A stretch of DNA of 64,000 nucleotides from an uncultured Ruminococcus sp. (lineage in GTDB: Bacteria > Bacillota > Clostridia > Oscillospirales > Acutalibacteraceae): the NCBI GenBank assembly GCA_902776375.1, contig CACYPV010000001.1:48600-112599 (forward strand). The letters are read 5' to 3'. The notes under the pieces are model-generated. The model saw only the letters and a list, made by a program, of their open reading frames with translations, was not told the origin of the DNA and searched no databases. The translations under genes and the position numbers were made by a program. The number at the start of each line of letters is the position of its first letter. Within the stretch, counting starts at the first letter, position 1. Positions 33,249 through 41,515 of the stretch are shown here, piece by piece.

Positions 33249-34088
33249 CTATGCTTTTGTTCCGATGATGGCTCTTTCGCAGTTTCCGAAATCTTTTTCG
33301 GTGCGTATCTCGGCAAAGCCCGCCGCTTTCATCATCTCGGCAACGTTCTCTGCCTGACCTTCTCCCAGCTCGAATACAAGGGCGCCGCCGCGCTTTAACT
33401 TGCTGCTCCAGTCGCGGATCATCGCTTCGTAAAAGTCAAAGCCGCTTTCGCCGCCGTCAAGCGCCATGTTCGGCTCAAACCGTACTTCGGTCTGCAAGCT
33501 GTCAAGCTCGCCGCGCTTGATGTACGGGGGATTGGATACTATCAGGTCAAGACTGCTGTCCTCATATTCATTGTGGCAGGTGAGTACGTCGCCGTGCACC
33601 GCGTTGATACGGCAATTGTTTTTTGCAATATTCTTTTTAAGAAAATTAAAAGCAGCGTCGCTGAGCTCGATCGCGGTAACGTCCGCCTTGCCGAGCTTTT
33701 CAAGCGCTATCGCTATAGCGCCGCTTCCCGAGCAAAGATCTACCGCTTTTGCGCCCGGCTTGTTTTTCAGATAGCTTAGGCACAGCCCGACGCAGACCTC
33801 GGTGTCGTCGCGCGGGATAAGCACGCCCTCGCCGACCTCGAGCTCAAAGCCCATGAAGCTCCATTCGCCCAAGATGTACTGCAGGGGATAGCGGGTCAAT
33901 CTCTTTTTTGTATAAGTATCGATTATTTGTTTTTGAGCTTCGCTTACGGGAGAGTCGCCGCGCGCTATCAATGCCGTGCGGTCAAAGCCCGTTGCGTGCT
34001 CAATAATGCAGAGCGCCTCGAAATCGGCGTTCCCGATGCCGCCGTCCATAAGCTTTTGGCGGCAGTCGCGGTATACGTCCCTCAGCAT
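33249..34088 (-). CDS. prmC: Release factor glutamine methyltransferase
   Basis: A 279-residue SAM-dependent methyltransferase that modifies the GGQ glutamine of RF1 and RF2. The N-terminal helical domain is followed by VDLCSGSGAIAI (SAM-binding) and the diagnostic VSNPPYI. It overlaps the DUF1385 gene by seven bases. prfA, often next to prmC, is not here. Confidence 0.95.
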   Translation of the reverse strand: MLRDVYRDCRQKLMDGGIGNADFEALCIIEHATGFDRTALIARGDSPVSEAQKQIIDTYTKKRLTRYPLQYILGEWSFMGFELEVGEGVLIPRDDTEVCVGLCLSYLKNKPGAKAVDLCSGSGAIAIALEKLGKADVTAIELSDAAFNFLKKNIAKNNCRINAVHGDVLTCHNEYEDSSLDLIVSNPPYIKRGELDSLQTEVRFEPNMALDGGESGFDFYEAMIRDWSSKLKRGGALVFELGEGQAENVAEMMKAAGFAEIRTEKDFGNCERAIIGTKA

Positions 34089-35062
34089 CCGCAGTTCTTT
34101 ACGATGTCGCTGCCGTCCTCGGGGATGACCGCCTTGATAGCCTCAATGGCTACCTCTATCATGTCGTCGTCGGGTTCCTTGGTGGTGATGCGCTGCGCCC
34201 AAAGACCGGGAGCTGCGATTATGCGGGTTAATTTGTTGTCGTGTCTGCCGCAGAGCTTGATGAGCTCGTAGCCTATACCGCAGGTCACGGGGATAAGCGC
34301 GATTTTGATGATCGGGCGCCAGAAGCCGAGGAAGGTGGGCACGAACAGACCTATTACTATGCCGAGTATCAGCATGATAACCATGAAGCTGGTGCCGCAG
34401 CGCGGGTGGAAGCGGATCTGCTTTTTGACGTTCTCGACTGTGAGCTCCTCTTCGTTTTCGTAGCAGAATATGGTTTTGTGCTCGGCGCCGTGATACATGA
34501 AAACGCGCTTCATGTCGCGGGTCTGCGATACGATGACGATATAAAGCAGGAAGAGCGCTATTTTCATCACGCCCTCGAACACCGACTGCCAGAGGGTGAC
34601 CATCTCGCCGTCGCCCTGAAGCGCGGGAACGGCAAGCCTGAGCAGCTGAAACAGTCCCCACGGTAGGAAGAAGAACAAGCCGATAGCAAGCGCCACGCCG
34701 AATATGGTGGAGATGACCATGAGTATCTTCATCAGCTTGTCGCCGAATTTATCATCGAGCCATTTTTCAAATTTTGAGGGTTCCTCCTCAATTTCCGCCG
34801 ACTCAATAGCCTTGTCCGCCGAGAGCATGAGCGCCTTGTAGCTAAGACGCATGGAGTCGATAAGACCCGCGATGCCTCTGAAAAACGGCACTTTGAAAAG
34901 CTTTACCTTTTCGGGGATGGTGGTGATGCTTATGTCCTCGTTATATATCTCATCCTTGCCCGTGCGCACGCAGACGTTGCACCTTTTGGGACCTCTCATC
35001 ATTATGCCCTCGATAAGCGCGCTGCCGCCGATCGAGGTTATTTTCTTTGTTTTTTTAGACAT
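34082..35062 (-). CDS. DUF1385 family membrane protein
   Basis: A 326-residue protein of the DUF1385 (YqhQ) family: GGSALIEGIMMRGP at the start, FFRGIAGLIDSM, YHGAEHKTIFCYE, and HPRCGTSFM in the middle, with about four to five membrane helices (about 112-137, 162-188, 225-250, 253-275). The conserved His, Cys and Glu suggest metal binding, but the biochemical role is unknown. Family members usually sit with prmC, as here. Confidence 0.9.
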   Translation of the reverse strand: MSKKTKKITSIGGSALIEGIMMRGPKRCNVCVRTGKDEIYNEDISITTIPEKVKLFKVPFFRGIAGLIDSMRLSYKALMLSADKAIESAEIEEEPSKFEKWLDDKFGDKLMKILMVISTIFGVALAIGLFFFLPWGLFQLLRLAVPALQGDGEMVTLWQSVFEGVMKIALFLLYIVIVSQTRDMKRVFMYHGAEHKTIFCYENEEELTVENVKKQIRFHPRCGTSFMVIMLILGIVIGLFVPTFLGFWRPIIKIALIPVTCGIGYELIKLCGRHDNKLTRIIAAPGLWAQRITTKEPDDDMIEVAIEAIKAVIPEDGSDIVKNCGC

Positions 35063-35081
35063 ATTTCATATTCCTTCACAT

Positions 35082-36548
35082 TTATAGTTTTACCGTTTCG
35101 GGTTCGGCTTTTTCATCGCCCTCTTTGTATACGGGGAAGGTCAGGGTCACGGTCGTGCCTACGCCCTCGCCGCTCTCAATGTCGAGCCTGCCGTTGTGCA
35201 GATTCATTATTTCATCCGCGACTGCCAAGCCTATGCCGGAGCCGCCAACGGTTTGATTTGCCTTGTAGAATTTCTCCTTTACGCGGGGCAGATCATCGGC
35301 GGGTATGCCGCAGCCCGAGTCGGTCACTACTATCTTGATAACATCGGGCTCCGCCTTGGTATAAAGCACCTGAGCCGCTACGACGCCTCCCTTGGGCGTG
35401 TATTTCAAAGCGTTGTCCAGAATGTTGATAAACACCTGCTTAAGCCGGTTTCGGTCGCCGTAAACGGGAGGCAGCACCACGTCGGTGTCGTCGTACAGCA
35501 GGTGGATGCCGTCTTCGACGGCGCGTTCCTTCAGCATATATACGGTTTCGTCAAATTCGGCGAGGATGTCGATCTTCTCCTTCATCAGTACCATCCTGCC
35601 GCTTTGCAGTCTGCCGAAGTCGAGCAGCTCCTCAACTATGCCCGTAAGGCGGCTGCTCTCTTTTATTATAACGCCCATGCCGCGGTCAAAGGTCTTGCGG
35701 TCAAGGGTACCGCGTTCGCTCAGCTGCATGGTTTCCGCCCAGCCTTTGATAGCGGTCAGCGGTGTGCGCAGCTCGTGTGAAACGCGCGAGATAAAGTCGT
35801 TTTTCATTTGCTCGGTGGTTTGCAGGTCTTTAGCCATGTCGCTTACGGCGTCGCAGAGGTCACCGATCTCGTCATTGTATTTGTGCTCGATTTTTTCCGA
35901 GGCGGAGAAGTCGCCCTGCGCTATCTGCGCGGCGGCGTCGCTCAGCCTGCGTATGGGCTTTACGATGGAGCGTATGAACGCCAGACCCGAAAGCACGACC
36001 ATAGCGATAACCGCCAGCCCTACGGCGATTATGATGAAGCTGAAAAACAAAAGGCGGCTGTGCGCGGGCTCCATCGAAACTATGTAGCGCAGCGCGCCGA
36101 TGACGTTGTTGTTTTCGTCGCGGATAATGCGGGTCTCGCTCATGGCGCGCTCGCCAGAGAGCAGCTTGCCGTTCCAGAAGGCGTAGCCGTTCGGTGAATT
36201 TTTGGCGCCCTCAAAGTCGGTCAGTTTTTCGTCCTCAGAGGGTATGAAGCCCGTAGAAGTCAGCACGACGCGCCCCGAGGTATTGAGTACCATGACGCCC
36301 ATCTGCTCTTTTTTGTCAAAGTTTTCCACGTAATCGCGCGCCGAAGTAGTAAAGTCGGTCGGGTCGTCCGCCTTGAAGCCCGAGAAAACTGTTGTGAGCT
36401 CGTTTGAGGCGGTGTGCAGATCCTGTTCGACCTGCGACTTCAAAAGGGAGGAAACCGAAAAAATAAGGATAACTACTATCAAAATGATAATGGAAAGGAT
36501 AACGCTGAGCGTGTTGATCATCCAGCGCTTGGTTATGCCTTTTATCAT
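35082..36548 (-). CDS. Sensor histidine kinase
   Basis: A 488-residue membrane kinase. It has two membrane helices (about 12-35 and 165-190) flanking an extracytoplasmic sensor domain of about 130 residues, then HAMP, HisKA with SHELRTPLTAIKGW (phosphorylated His), and a HATPase domain with N-box DNALKYTP, G1 DSGCGIP and GGSGIGLAVA. It is separated from its response regulator by a heptad-flanked element of about 200 bases. GGGGGGTG is a strong ribosome site. The signal is unknown; the upstream lipoprotein may feed it. Confidence 0.93.
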   Translation of the reverse strand: MIKGITKRWMINTLSVILSIIILIVVILIFSVSSLLKSQVEQDLHTASNELTTVFSGFKADDPTDFTTSARDYVENFDKKEQMGVMVLNTSGRVVLTSTGFIPSEDEKLTDFEGAKNSPNGYAFWNGKLLSGERAMSETRIIRDENNNVIGALRYIVSMEPAHSRLLFFSFIIIAVGLAVIAMVVLSGLAFIRSIVKPIRRLSDAAAQIAQGDFSASEKIEHKYNDEIGDLCDAVSDMAKDLQTTEQMKNDFISRVSHELRTPLTAIKGWAETMQLSERGTLDRKTFDRGMGVIIKESSRLTGIVEELLDFGRLQSGRMVLMKEKIDILAEFDETVYMLKERAVEDGIHLLYDDTDVVLPPVYGDRNRLKQVFINILDNALKYTPKGGVVAAQVLYTKAEPDVIKIVVTDSGCGIPADDLPRVKEKFYKANQTVGGSGIGLAVADEIMNLHNGRLDIESGEGVGTTVTLTFPVYKEGDEKAEPETVKL

Positions 36549-36567
36549 GCAGTCACCCCCCGGTTGT

Positions 36568-36738
36568 TAATGAATAGAGAATAATGAATAATGAATAATG
36601 AAGGGTCGCTTCGCTCCGATTATAATTGTTGCGGATGCAAGTGAAAAAATGAGCTTTCCCAACACAACACAGCATAATTATTCGGGTGCGGGCAGAGCCC
36701 GCCATTCACTGTTAATTGTTAATCGTTAATTGTTAATT
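36568..36738. repeat. Heptad-flanked intergenic element between regulator and kinase
   Basis: The left arm is five heptads (TAATGAA, with one TAGAGAA; 36568-36602). The core of about 105 bases includes a GCGGGC/GCCCGC hairpin (36688-36702). The right arm is four heptads (GTTAATT, one GTTAATC; 36711-36738). Left UAAUGAA can pair with right UUAAUUG at six of seven positions. Confidence 0.7.
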
Positions 36739-36756
36739 CGAATAACGTCTATGACG

Positions 36757-37464
36757 TTATTCGCCCGCGTCCCACTTGTAGCCGAGACCCCATACGGTGA
36801 TGATGTGTTTGGGGTTGGAGGGCTCGGTCTCGACTTTCATTCTGAGGCGGCGGATATTAACGTCGACTATCTTGTCCTCTCCGACATAGGCGTCGCCCCA
36901 AACGTGGTTGAGGATATCGATCCTGTCGAGCGCCACGCCGGGATTCGAGAAGAAGTATTCCATGATCTGGAACTCGACCTGAGTTAGCTCGATCATCTTG
37001 CCGCCCTTCATGAGAGCGCGGTTCCTCAGATTGAGGGTGAAGTCGCCCGATTTGAGCTCTTCCTTAAAGTTGTTTTCGGCGTGAGCCTGGGCAAGCGCCA
37101 CACGGCGGTAGAGCGAGTCGACGCGCGCGAGCAGCTCGCTGGGGGAGAAGGGCTTTGCGACATAGTCGTCGGCGCCGAGCATAAGACCGGTCACCTTGTC
37201 CATCTCCTGAGTTTTTGCCGAAAGCATGATGATGCCGATGCCGCCGTTGCGGTTTCTGAGCTCTTTGCAGACCTGGAAGCCGTCGATGCCGGGCATCATT
37301 ACGTCAAGGATAGCAATATCAAAGTCGCCGTCGTTGTCGTCGTATTTTTTCAGCGCCGTTTCGCCGCAGTCGGCTTCAACAACGTCGTAGCCCGCGCGGG
37401 TAAGATTGATGACCACAAAATCGCGGATAGCGGATTCGTCTTCACAAACAAGTATTTTTTTCAT
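36757..37464 (-). CDS. OmpR/PhoB-type response regulator
   Basis: A 235-residue regulator with a receiver domain (acidic pair in CEDES, phospho-Asp in AILDVMMPG, Lys in YVAKPFS) and a winged-helix DNA-binding domain (LTQVEFQIMEYF, VDVNIRRLRMKVE, HIITVWGLGYKW). It partners the kinase downstream. CGGAGG precedes the ATG. Confidence 0.94.
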   Translation of the reverse strand: MKKILVCEDESAIRDFVVINLTRAGYDVVEADCGETALKKYDDNDGDFDIAILDVMMPGIDGFQVCKELRNRNGGIGIIMLSAKTQEMDKVTGLMLGADDYVAKPFSPSELLARVDSLYRRVALAQAHAENNFKEELKSGDFTLNLRNRALMKGGKMIELTQVEFQIMEYFFSNPGVALDRIDILNHVWGDAYVGEDKIVDVNIRRLRMKVETEPSNPKHIITVWGLGYKWDAGE

Positions 37465-37511
37465 TACAAAACCTCCGTTTGATGTTTTTCGTTTTCGATA
37501 TGTAAGATGTA

Positions 37512-38867
37512 TTATTTGCCTGTGTTGGTAGTGCTTTTGCCCAGAAGTGAAAACGCGGTCTTTATTTCGTCGTTTTCCAAAGTCAGCTCGCTGTTGTCGG
37601 GAGCGTAATTCACAAAAGCATAAGCGCAGCGGTTATCCTTGTAAATCAGGGTGTATTTGTCGCTGCCTACGCCCTTGTCCCAGTCGGTGACCTTGAACAC
37701 GTTTATCTCAAACAGGTTATCGCCGACAGACGATTTGTCCCATTCGCAGAAACGCATGTTGTCGCCGCCTTCGTTCAGCAGCGCGGTAAAGCTGCCGGCA
37801 GACCAGGCTTCGGGAAGCTTTATCACGTAGCCGTAGCTGTAATTCACCACAGTGCGCTGTACGGGCACAAGCTCCTCCAGCTCTACGCTGAAGCTGTTCC
37901 ATACCACCAGATCTGAGGCGGTGAACGCTCCGCTTTCTTTAACGTAGGGCAGAGTGGATACCGTGGGGATCTCGAGCTTCATGTCGTTGTCGATGTCGGT
38001 GGATATAAGCGAACGCGCGCGCTGCGTGGGGTTGGGCATTTTCTCCTGACACAGGGGATTTTTGAGCTTGCGCTGCTCCTTGCTGAAGTAGATGACCTGC
38101 GTGTTCATCTCGCTGCTCGAGAGCTCGCCGTCTACAACAACCCCTTTGACCCCGTTGCCCAGCTCGGAAAGCGCTACGCTGCGGTAGCTGACTACGTTTG
38201 AATCCATAGGCACCGCCGCCTTTGTGACAAGCGCTCCGCGGCTTTGGTTATATACGAGCATCGACGCCTTCGCCTCGTTCTCGTTGCCGAAAAGCGACAG
38301 CGTGACAACGCTGTTTTTGCCGCTTGAATCAAGGTTTCCGCAGCAAAACGCCGAGTAGTTCTGACCCGAGTCTATGGCTGTGGTAGTGCCTTTTTCAAAG
38401 GAGTATACGGACAGGAAGTTGACGTTTGAGGTGTAGGTGGCGTAGCCGACCAAGATCTCAAGCGAGTCGTCCTCGCAGATGTCGGCAAAGTCCACACAGT
38501 CGACGTCGGTGGTCTCGGTCACAAAGTCGTCCGATATTTTCCATTCGCCGTCCTCCTCGTACATCACGAGCATGTGGATGCCCGCGGCGCTGTCCTTTTC
38601 GCGGAAAAAGGCGATAGCCTCGTCAACGTCGTCGCCGTTGAGGTCGTGCATGACGATGGCGCTGCGGTAGCTTCCGCTCTTGGGATATTTCAGGGTGTAG
38701 CCGTTGGAGGCGGTTTTTGAGATCAGCGCCTCTATCTCTGCCTCGTCGCCCATTGTTTTTGGAGGGCGAAGCAGATCTTCTTTGCCTAAGTCGGTGATGC
38801 TGCAGCCGCAGGTGCCGCAAAGCAGCGCGGCGCCGAGTATAGCGGCGGCGACCGGTTTCAGTTTCAT
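37512..38867 (-). CDS. Lipoprotein with FG-GAP/VCBS-like repeats, linked to a two-component system
   Basis: A 451-residue predicted lipoprotein (lipobox LCGTCGC, lipid Cys at about 20-22). It has several repeats of the type HDLNGDDVDEAIAFF, CVDFADICEDDSLEILVGY and STDIDNDMKLEIPTV, which resemble Ca-loop FG-GAP/VCBS blades of a beta-propeller. A C-terminal beta-rich part follows (about 330-445). It sits directly upstream of the response regulator and kinase, likely in one operon, so it may be the extracellular sensor or a target. No enzymatic motif is visible. Confidence 0.8.
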   Translation of the reverse strand: MKLKPVAAAILGAALLCGTCGCSITDLGKEDLLRPPKTMGDEAEIEALISKTASNGYTLKYPKSGSYRSAIVMHDLNGDDVDEAIAFFREKDSAAGIHMLVMYEEDGEWKISDDFVTETTDVDCVDFADICEDDSLEILVGYATYTSNVNFLSVYSFEKGTTTAIDSGQNYSAFCCGNLDSSGKNSVVTLSLFGNENEAKASMLVYNQSRGALVTKAAVPMDSNVVSYRSVALSELGNGVKGVVVDGELSSSEMNTQVIYFSKEQRKLKNPLCQEKMPNPTQRARSLISTDIDNDMKLEIPTVSTLPYVKESGAFTASDLVVWNSFSVELEELVPVQRTVVNYSYGYVIKLPEAWSAGSFTALLNEGGDNMRFCEWDKSSVGDNLFEINVFKVTDWDKGVGSDKYTLIYKDNRCAYAFVNYAPDNSELTLENDEIKTAFSLLGKSTTNTGK

Positions 38868-38888
38868 CTGCTGTCCCTCCTTTATTAT

Positions 38889-39560
38889 TTACTGAATTCG
38901 TTGTTTTGCAATCAAAAACTTTATTTTTTTACCTTCCTCGGTGAACATCCTCTCATGTTCGGTGACGATGTTCTCTGAGAATCCGCTTGCGTGAAGATCG
39001 CGCGTGAGGTAGGTTATCTCGTAGCCGCTCTGCTCAAAGTACTCAACGCTCTCCTCAAACAGCTCGTCGTCGTCGGTCTTGAAGCGGATCTCCGCGTCGG
39101 GCTGCAAGAAGCTCTTGTACATCTCGAGCTTTCTGGGGTAGGTCAGGCGGCGTTTTTTGTGTTTGAGGCGCGGCCACGGGTTGCAGAAGTTGATAAAAAG
39201 CCGCTCTATCCTGTCCTCGGGCTTGATTATCCTGTCAAGCTGTTCCACGTTGTAGTTGACGAGCAGGATGTTGTCGATCTCGTCGTCGGACTTGCCGGCT
39301 TCCTCAAACAGCTTAACGATGGTGCGTCTGCCGACGCCGAGCATGTCGATCTTGATATCGAGCGCTATTATATTGATCTCGGGGTTCAGCAGCGCGAATT
39401 GCCCCGCGAAGCCGCCCTTGCCGCAGCCTATTTCAAGTACAAGCGGCTGTTCTTTTTTAAAAGCCCTGCGCCAATTCCCCGCGTGTTCCTCGGGGTTCTT
39501 TACAAAGAAGTCGCAGACGCTGAGCTCGGGCTCTGCCCATTTCTTTTTTCTTATTCTCAT
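38889..39560 (-). CDS. trmB: tRNA (guanine-N7)-methyltransferase
   Basis: A 223-residue SAM-dependent enzyme that methylates G46 of tRNA. It has EIGCGKGGFAGQ (SAM site), NFCNPWPRLKHKKRRL (family motif, usually NFPDPWPK; the Pro-Asp is Cys-Asn here), and FKTDDDELFE near the end. The changed NFCNPW may affect tRNA binding, but the fold is intact. Confidence 0.92.
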   Translation of the reverse strand: MRIRKKKWAEPELSVCDFFVKNPEEHAGNWRRAFKKEQPLVLEIGCGKGGFAGQFALLNPEINIIALDIKIDMLGVGRRTIVKLFEEAGKSDDEIDNILLVNYNVEQLDRIIKPEDRIERLFINFCNPWPRLKHKKRRLTYPRKLEMYKSFLQPDAEIRFKTDDDELFEESVEYFEQSGYEITYLTRDLHASGFSENIVTEHERMFTEEGKKIKFLIAKQRIQ

Positions 39561-39574
39561 AGTTTAGATATTAA

Positions 39575-39595
39575 TGTTAGGTTTTAGGTGTTAGT
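39575..39595. repeat. Short heptad run upstream of trmB
   Basis: TGTTAGG, TTTTAGG and TGTTAGT: three 7-bp units with changes, in the spacer between NIF3 and trmB. Confidence 0.45.
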
Positions 39596-39690
39596 GATCG
39601 GCGCGAAGCTTCAACATGTCATATGATATCCGGCTTCTAAAACGCCTCATTTCATTATACCAAAAGGTTACAATTTATGCAACAAAATTC

Positions 39691-40449
39691 TTAAAGATAT
39701 TTCATTTTATCGCCGTATTTTTGCGTTTTTGTAAAGGTTATTTCGGGAAATGCCCTGCCAAGCCTTTCAAGCAGCGGCAAAATTACGATATCTTCACTTT
39801 TAAAGTGGCCAGCGTCGATGATATTTACGCCCAGCGCGTTGGCGGCGTTTATCTCGTGATGCTTTATCTCGCCGGTCACCAGCACGTCCGCGCCCTCTTT
39901 TGCGGCGGCGAATATCTCGCTTCCGCCCGAGCCGGAGGAAACGGCGACAGTCTTGACCGCGCCCCTTACGTCAGTATAGCGCAGTCCCTCGCAGCCGAGC
40001 GCCTTTTTGGCGTGTTCGGCAAAGGCTCTGATGCCGAGCTCACTTTCAAGCGTGCCTATGAAAAGACATTCGCCCAAATCGGACTTGCGCAGCTCCTTCA
40101 CTCCGAGAGCCTCGGCAAGGCAGGTGTTCACGCCGAATGATTCCGAGAGGTCGAGATTCGTGTGCATGCAAATGGCGGCTATGCCGTGCTTCGCAAGCAG
40201 GTACGCGGGGCCTTTCGGGTCAAGCCTTTTGAGCGGACTGAAAATAACGGGGTGGTGGCTGATTATCAGCTCGCAGCCGTTTTGCGCGGCCTCCTCAACG
40301 ACCTCAGCGGTGATGTCGAGCGAGAGCAGAGCCTTTGTGACAACAGCGTCTTTACCGCCTGCAAGCAGCCCTACGTTGTCAAAATCCATAGCGGATGATA
40401 CGGGCGCGAAGCCCTCGAAAAACTCCAAAATGTCCTTAACGGTCGCCAC
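39691..40449 (-). CDS. NIF3 (DUF34) family metal-binding protein
   Basis: A 252-residue protein of the NIF3 family, formerly called GTP cyclohydrolase I type 2. It has metal-site motifs SHHPVIF, MHTNLD and the C-terminal TGEIKHHE and AGHFKSE. The role is unclear; it has been linked to metal handling. The GTG start at 40449 overlaps trmK by 14 bases. The trmK-NIF3 pair is conserved in Firmicutes. Confidence 0.92.
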   Translation of the reverse strand: MATVKDILEFFEGFAPVSSAMDFDNVGLLAGGKDAVVTKALLSLDITAEVVEEAAQNGCELIISHHPVIFSPLKRLDPKGPAYLLAKHGIAAICMHTNLDLSESFGVNTCLAEALGVKELRKSDLGECLFIGTLESELGIRAFAEHAKKALGCEGLRYTDVRGAVKTVAVSSGSGGSEIFAAAKEGADVLVTGEIKHHEINAANALGVNIIDAGHFKSEDIVILPLLERLGRAFPEITFTKTQKYGDKMKYL

Positions 40450-41101
40450 AGTATTCCTCCAGTCTGTCCGCAAGCGCAGCAAAGCGCGCGTCCCCTCTCG
40501 ACTGCTTTCGCAGGCGCCCGATGTGGGCGCGGATGAAGCGGAGATGCGTTTCGTTCTCGCGCGGGCGCAAAATGCCCGTGTAGCGGTATATTTCGTCTGC
40601 CGGCGCAGGCGCTCCCGTGTACCTGACGGATAGCACGGTGTAGCATTTGCCGCCTGCTTCACAGCAGTCCTGATCTTTGATCTCAAAGCCGTTTTCGCAA
40701 AGCCAAGATATCAAAACCTCGCTCCTGGTCATCGGCTGCAAAATAAAGTGTTTATCGGGCGATTTAGCGTAATCGCAGTCGCCGATTATCTTCGCGATAA
40801 GCTCGCCGCCCATGCCCGCGATAACTATGTCGTCGGCTTCGTTTGAGCCTATGCTTTTCAGCCCGTCGCTGAGCCGGGTTTCTATTTTGCCCGACAGTCC
40901 CGCGTTTTCAACCGTAAGTCTGCCTCGGTTTAGGGGCTCGGGGTTTATATCGGCTGCTATCGCATGGGGGCAAACGCCGTTTCGGCACAGCCACACGGGA
41001 AGATAAGCGTGGTCTGTGCCGATGTCTGCAAGCCGCGCGCCGGGGCGGACGAACTCCGCGCACAGGCGCAAACGGTTATCAAGATGGGTTTCGCTGCTCA
41101 T
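40436..41101 (-). CDS. trmK: tRNA (adenine(22)-N1)-methyltransferase
   Basis: A 221-residue SAM-dependent enzyme that methylates A22 in the tRNA D-stem. Motifs are LADIGTDHAYLP (SAM), AADINPEP, and IAGMGGELI, followed by LQPMTRSE. It overlaps the DUF1858 stop by ATGA and the NIF3 start by 14 bases, so three genes are translationally coupled. Confidence 0.93.
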   Translation of the reverse strand: MSSETHLDNRLRLCAEFVRPGARLADIGTDHAYLPVWLCRNGVCPHAIAADINPEPLNRGRLTVENAGLSGKIETRLSDGLKSIGSNEADDIVIAGMGGELIAKIIGDCDYAKSPDKHFILQPMTRSEVLISWLCENGFEIKDQDCCEAGGKCYTVLSVRYTGAPAPADEIYRYTGILRPRENETHLRFIRAHIGRLRKQSRGDARFAALADRLEEYCGDR

Positions 41102-41292
41102 TTAACAGCCGCGTTAAGGGCTTCGATGAGCTTGTCGGCGTCCGCGCCGTGAACATAGCAGGCTTCCTCGATGGTCTCGCCGCGTGAAGCGGGGCAGCCT
41201 AAGCAATGCATGCCGATGCTGAGGAAAAGCTGAGCGGTCTCGGGGTGACGGTCCAGCACGTCGCCGATGATGTCGTTTTTGGAAATAGCCAT
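41098..41292 (-). CDS. DUF1858 domain protein (redox-disulfide type)
   Basis: A 64-residue protein, the size of a single DUF1858 domain. It contains MHCLGCPAS, the CxxC that gives the family its redox-disulfide name (hybrid-cluster-protein-associated). It likely binds a metal or acts in thiol redox chemistry. ATGGAGGT precedes the ATG; it is the first gene in the trmK unit. Confidence 0.88.
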   Translation of the reverse strand: MAISKNDIIGDVLDRHPETAQLFLSIGMHCLGCPASRGETIEEACYVHGADADKLIEALNAAVK

Positions 41293-41515
41293 GATTTACC
41301 TCCATGTGTATATTTTGTATATGCAAAGAGTATTATACCATATATTTTGTGCTTGCGCAAGAGGTTTTTGAGCTGAAAGTTGAGGATTAGCTGTTATTCT
41401 GAGCGGTCAGTTTTGCGGAATTTGCGAAGGAAAACGCCTGCGCCGTTTTTTCTCCGGCACCGCTCCGGCACCGCTTGGAATGACACCTGATACAAAACGG
41501 CTAAAAACTCTGTTT

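Noticed and set aside
41386-41515. Possible short gene or RNA in the comM-DUF1858 spacer
   Set aside because: Only an 11-bp direct repeat (CCGGCACCGCT twice) and weak stems were seen; no ribosome site or clear promoter.
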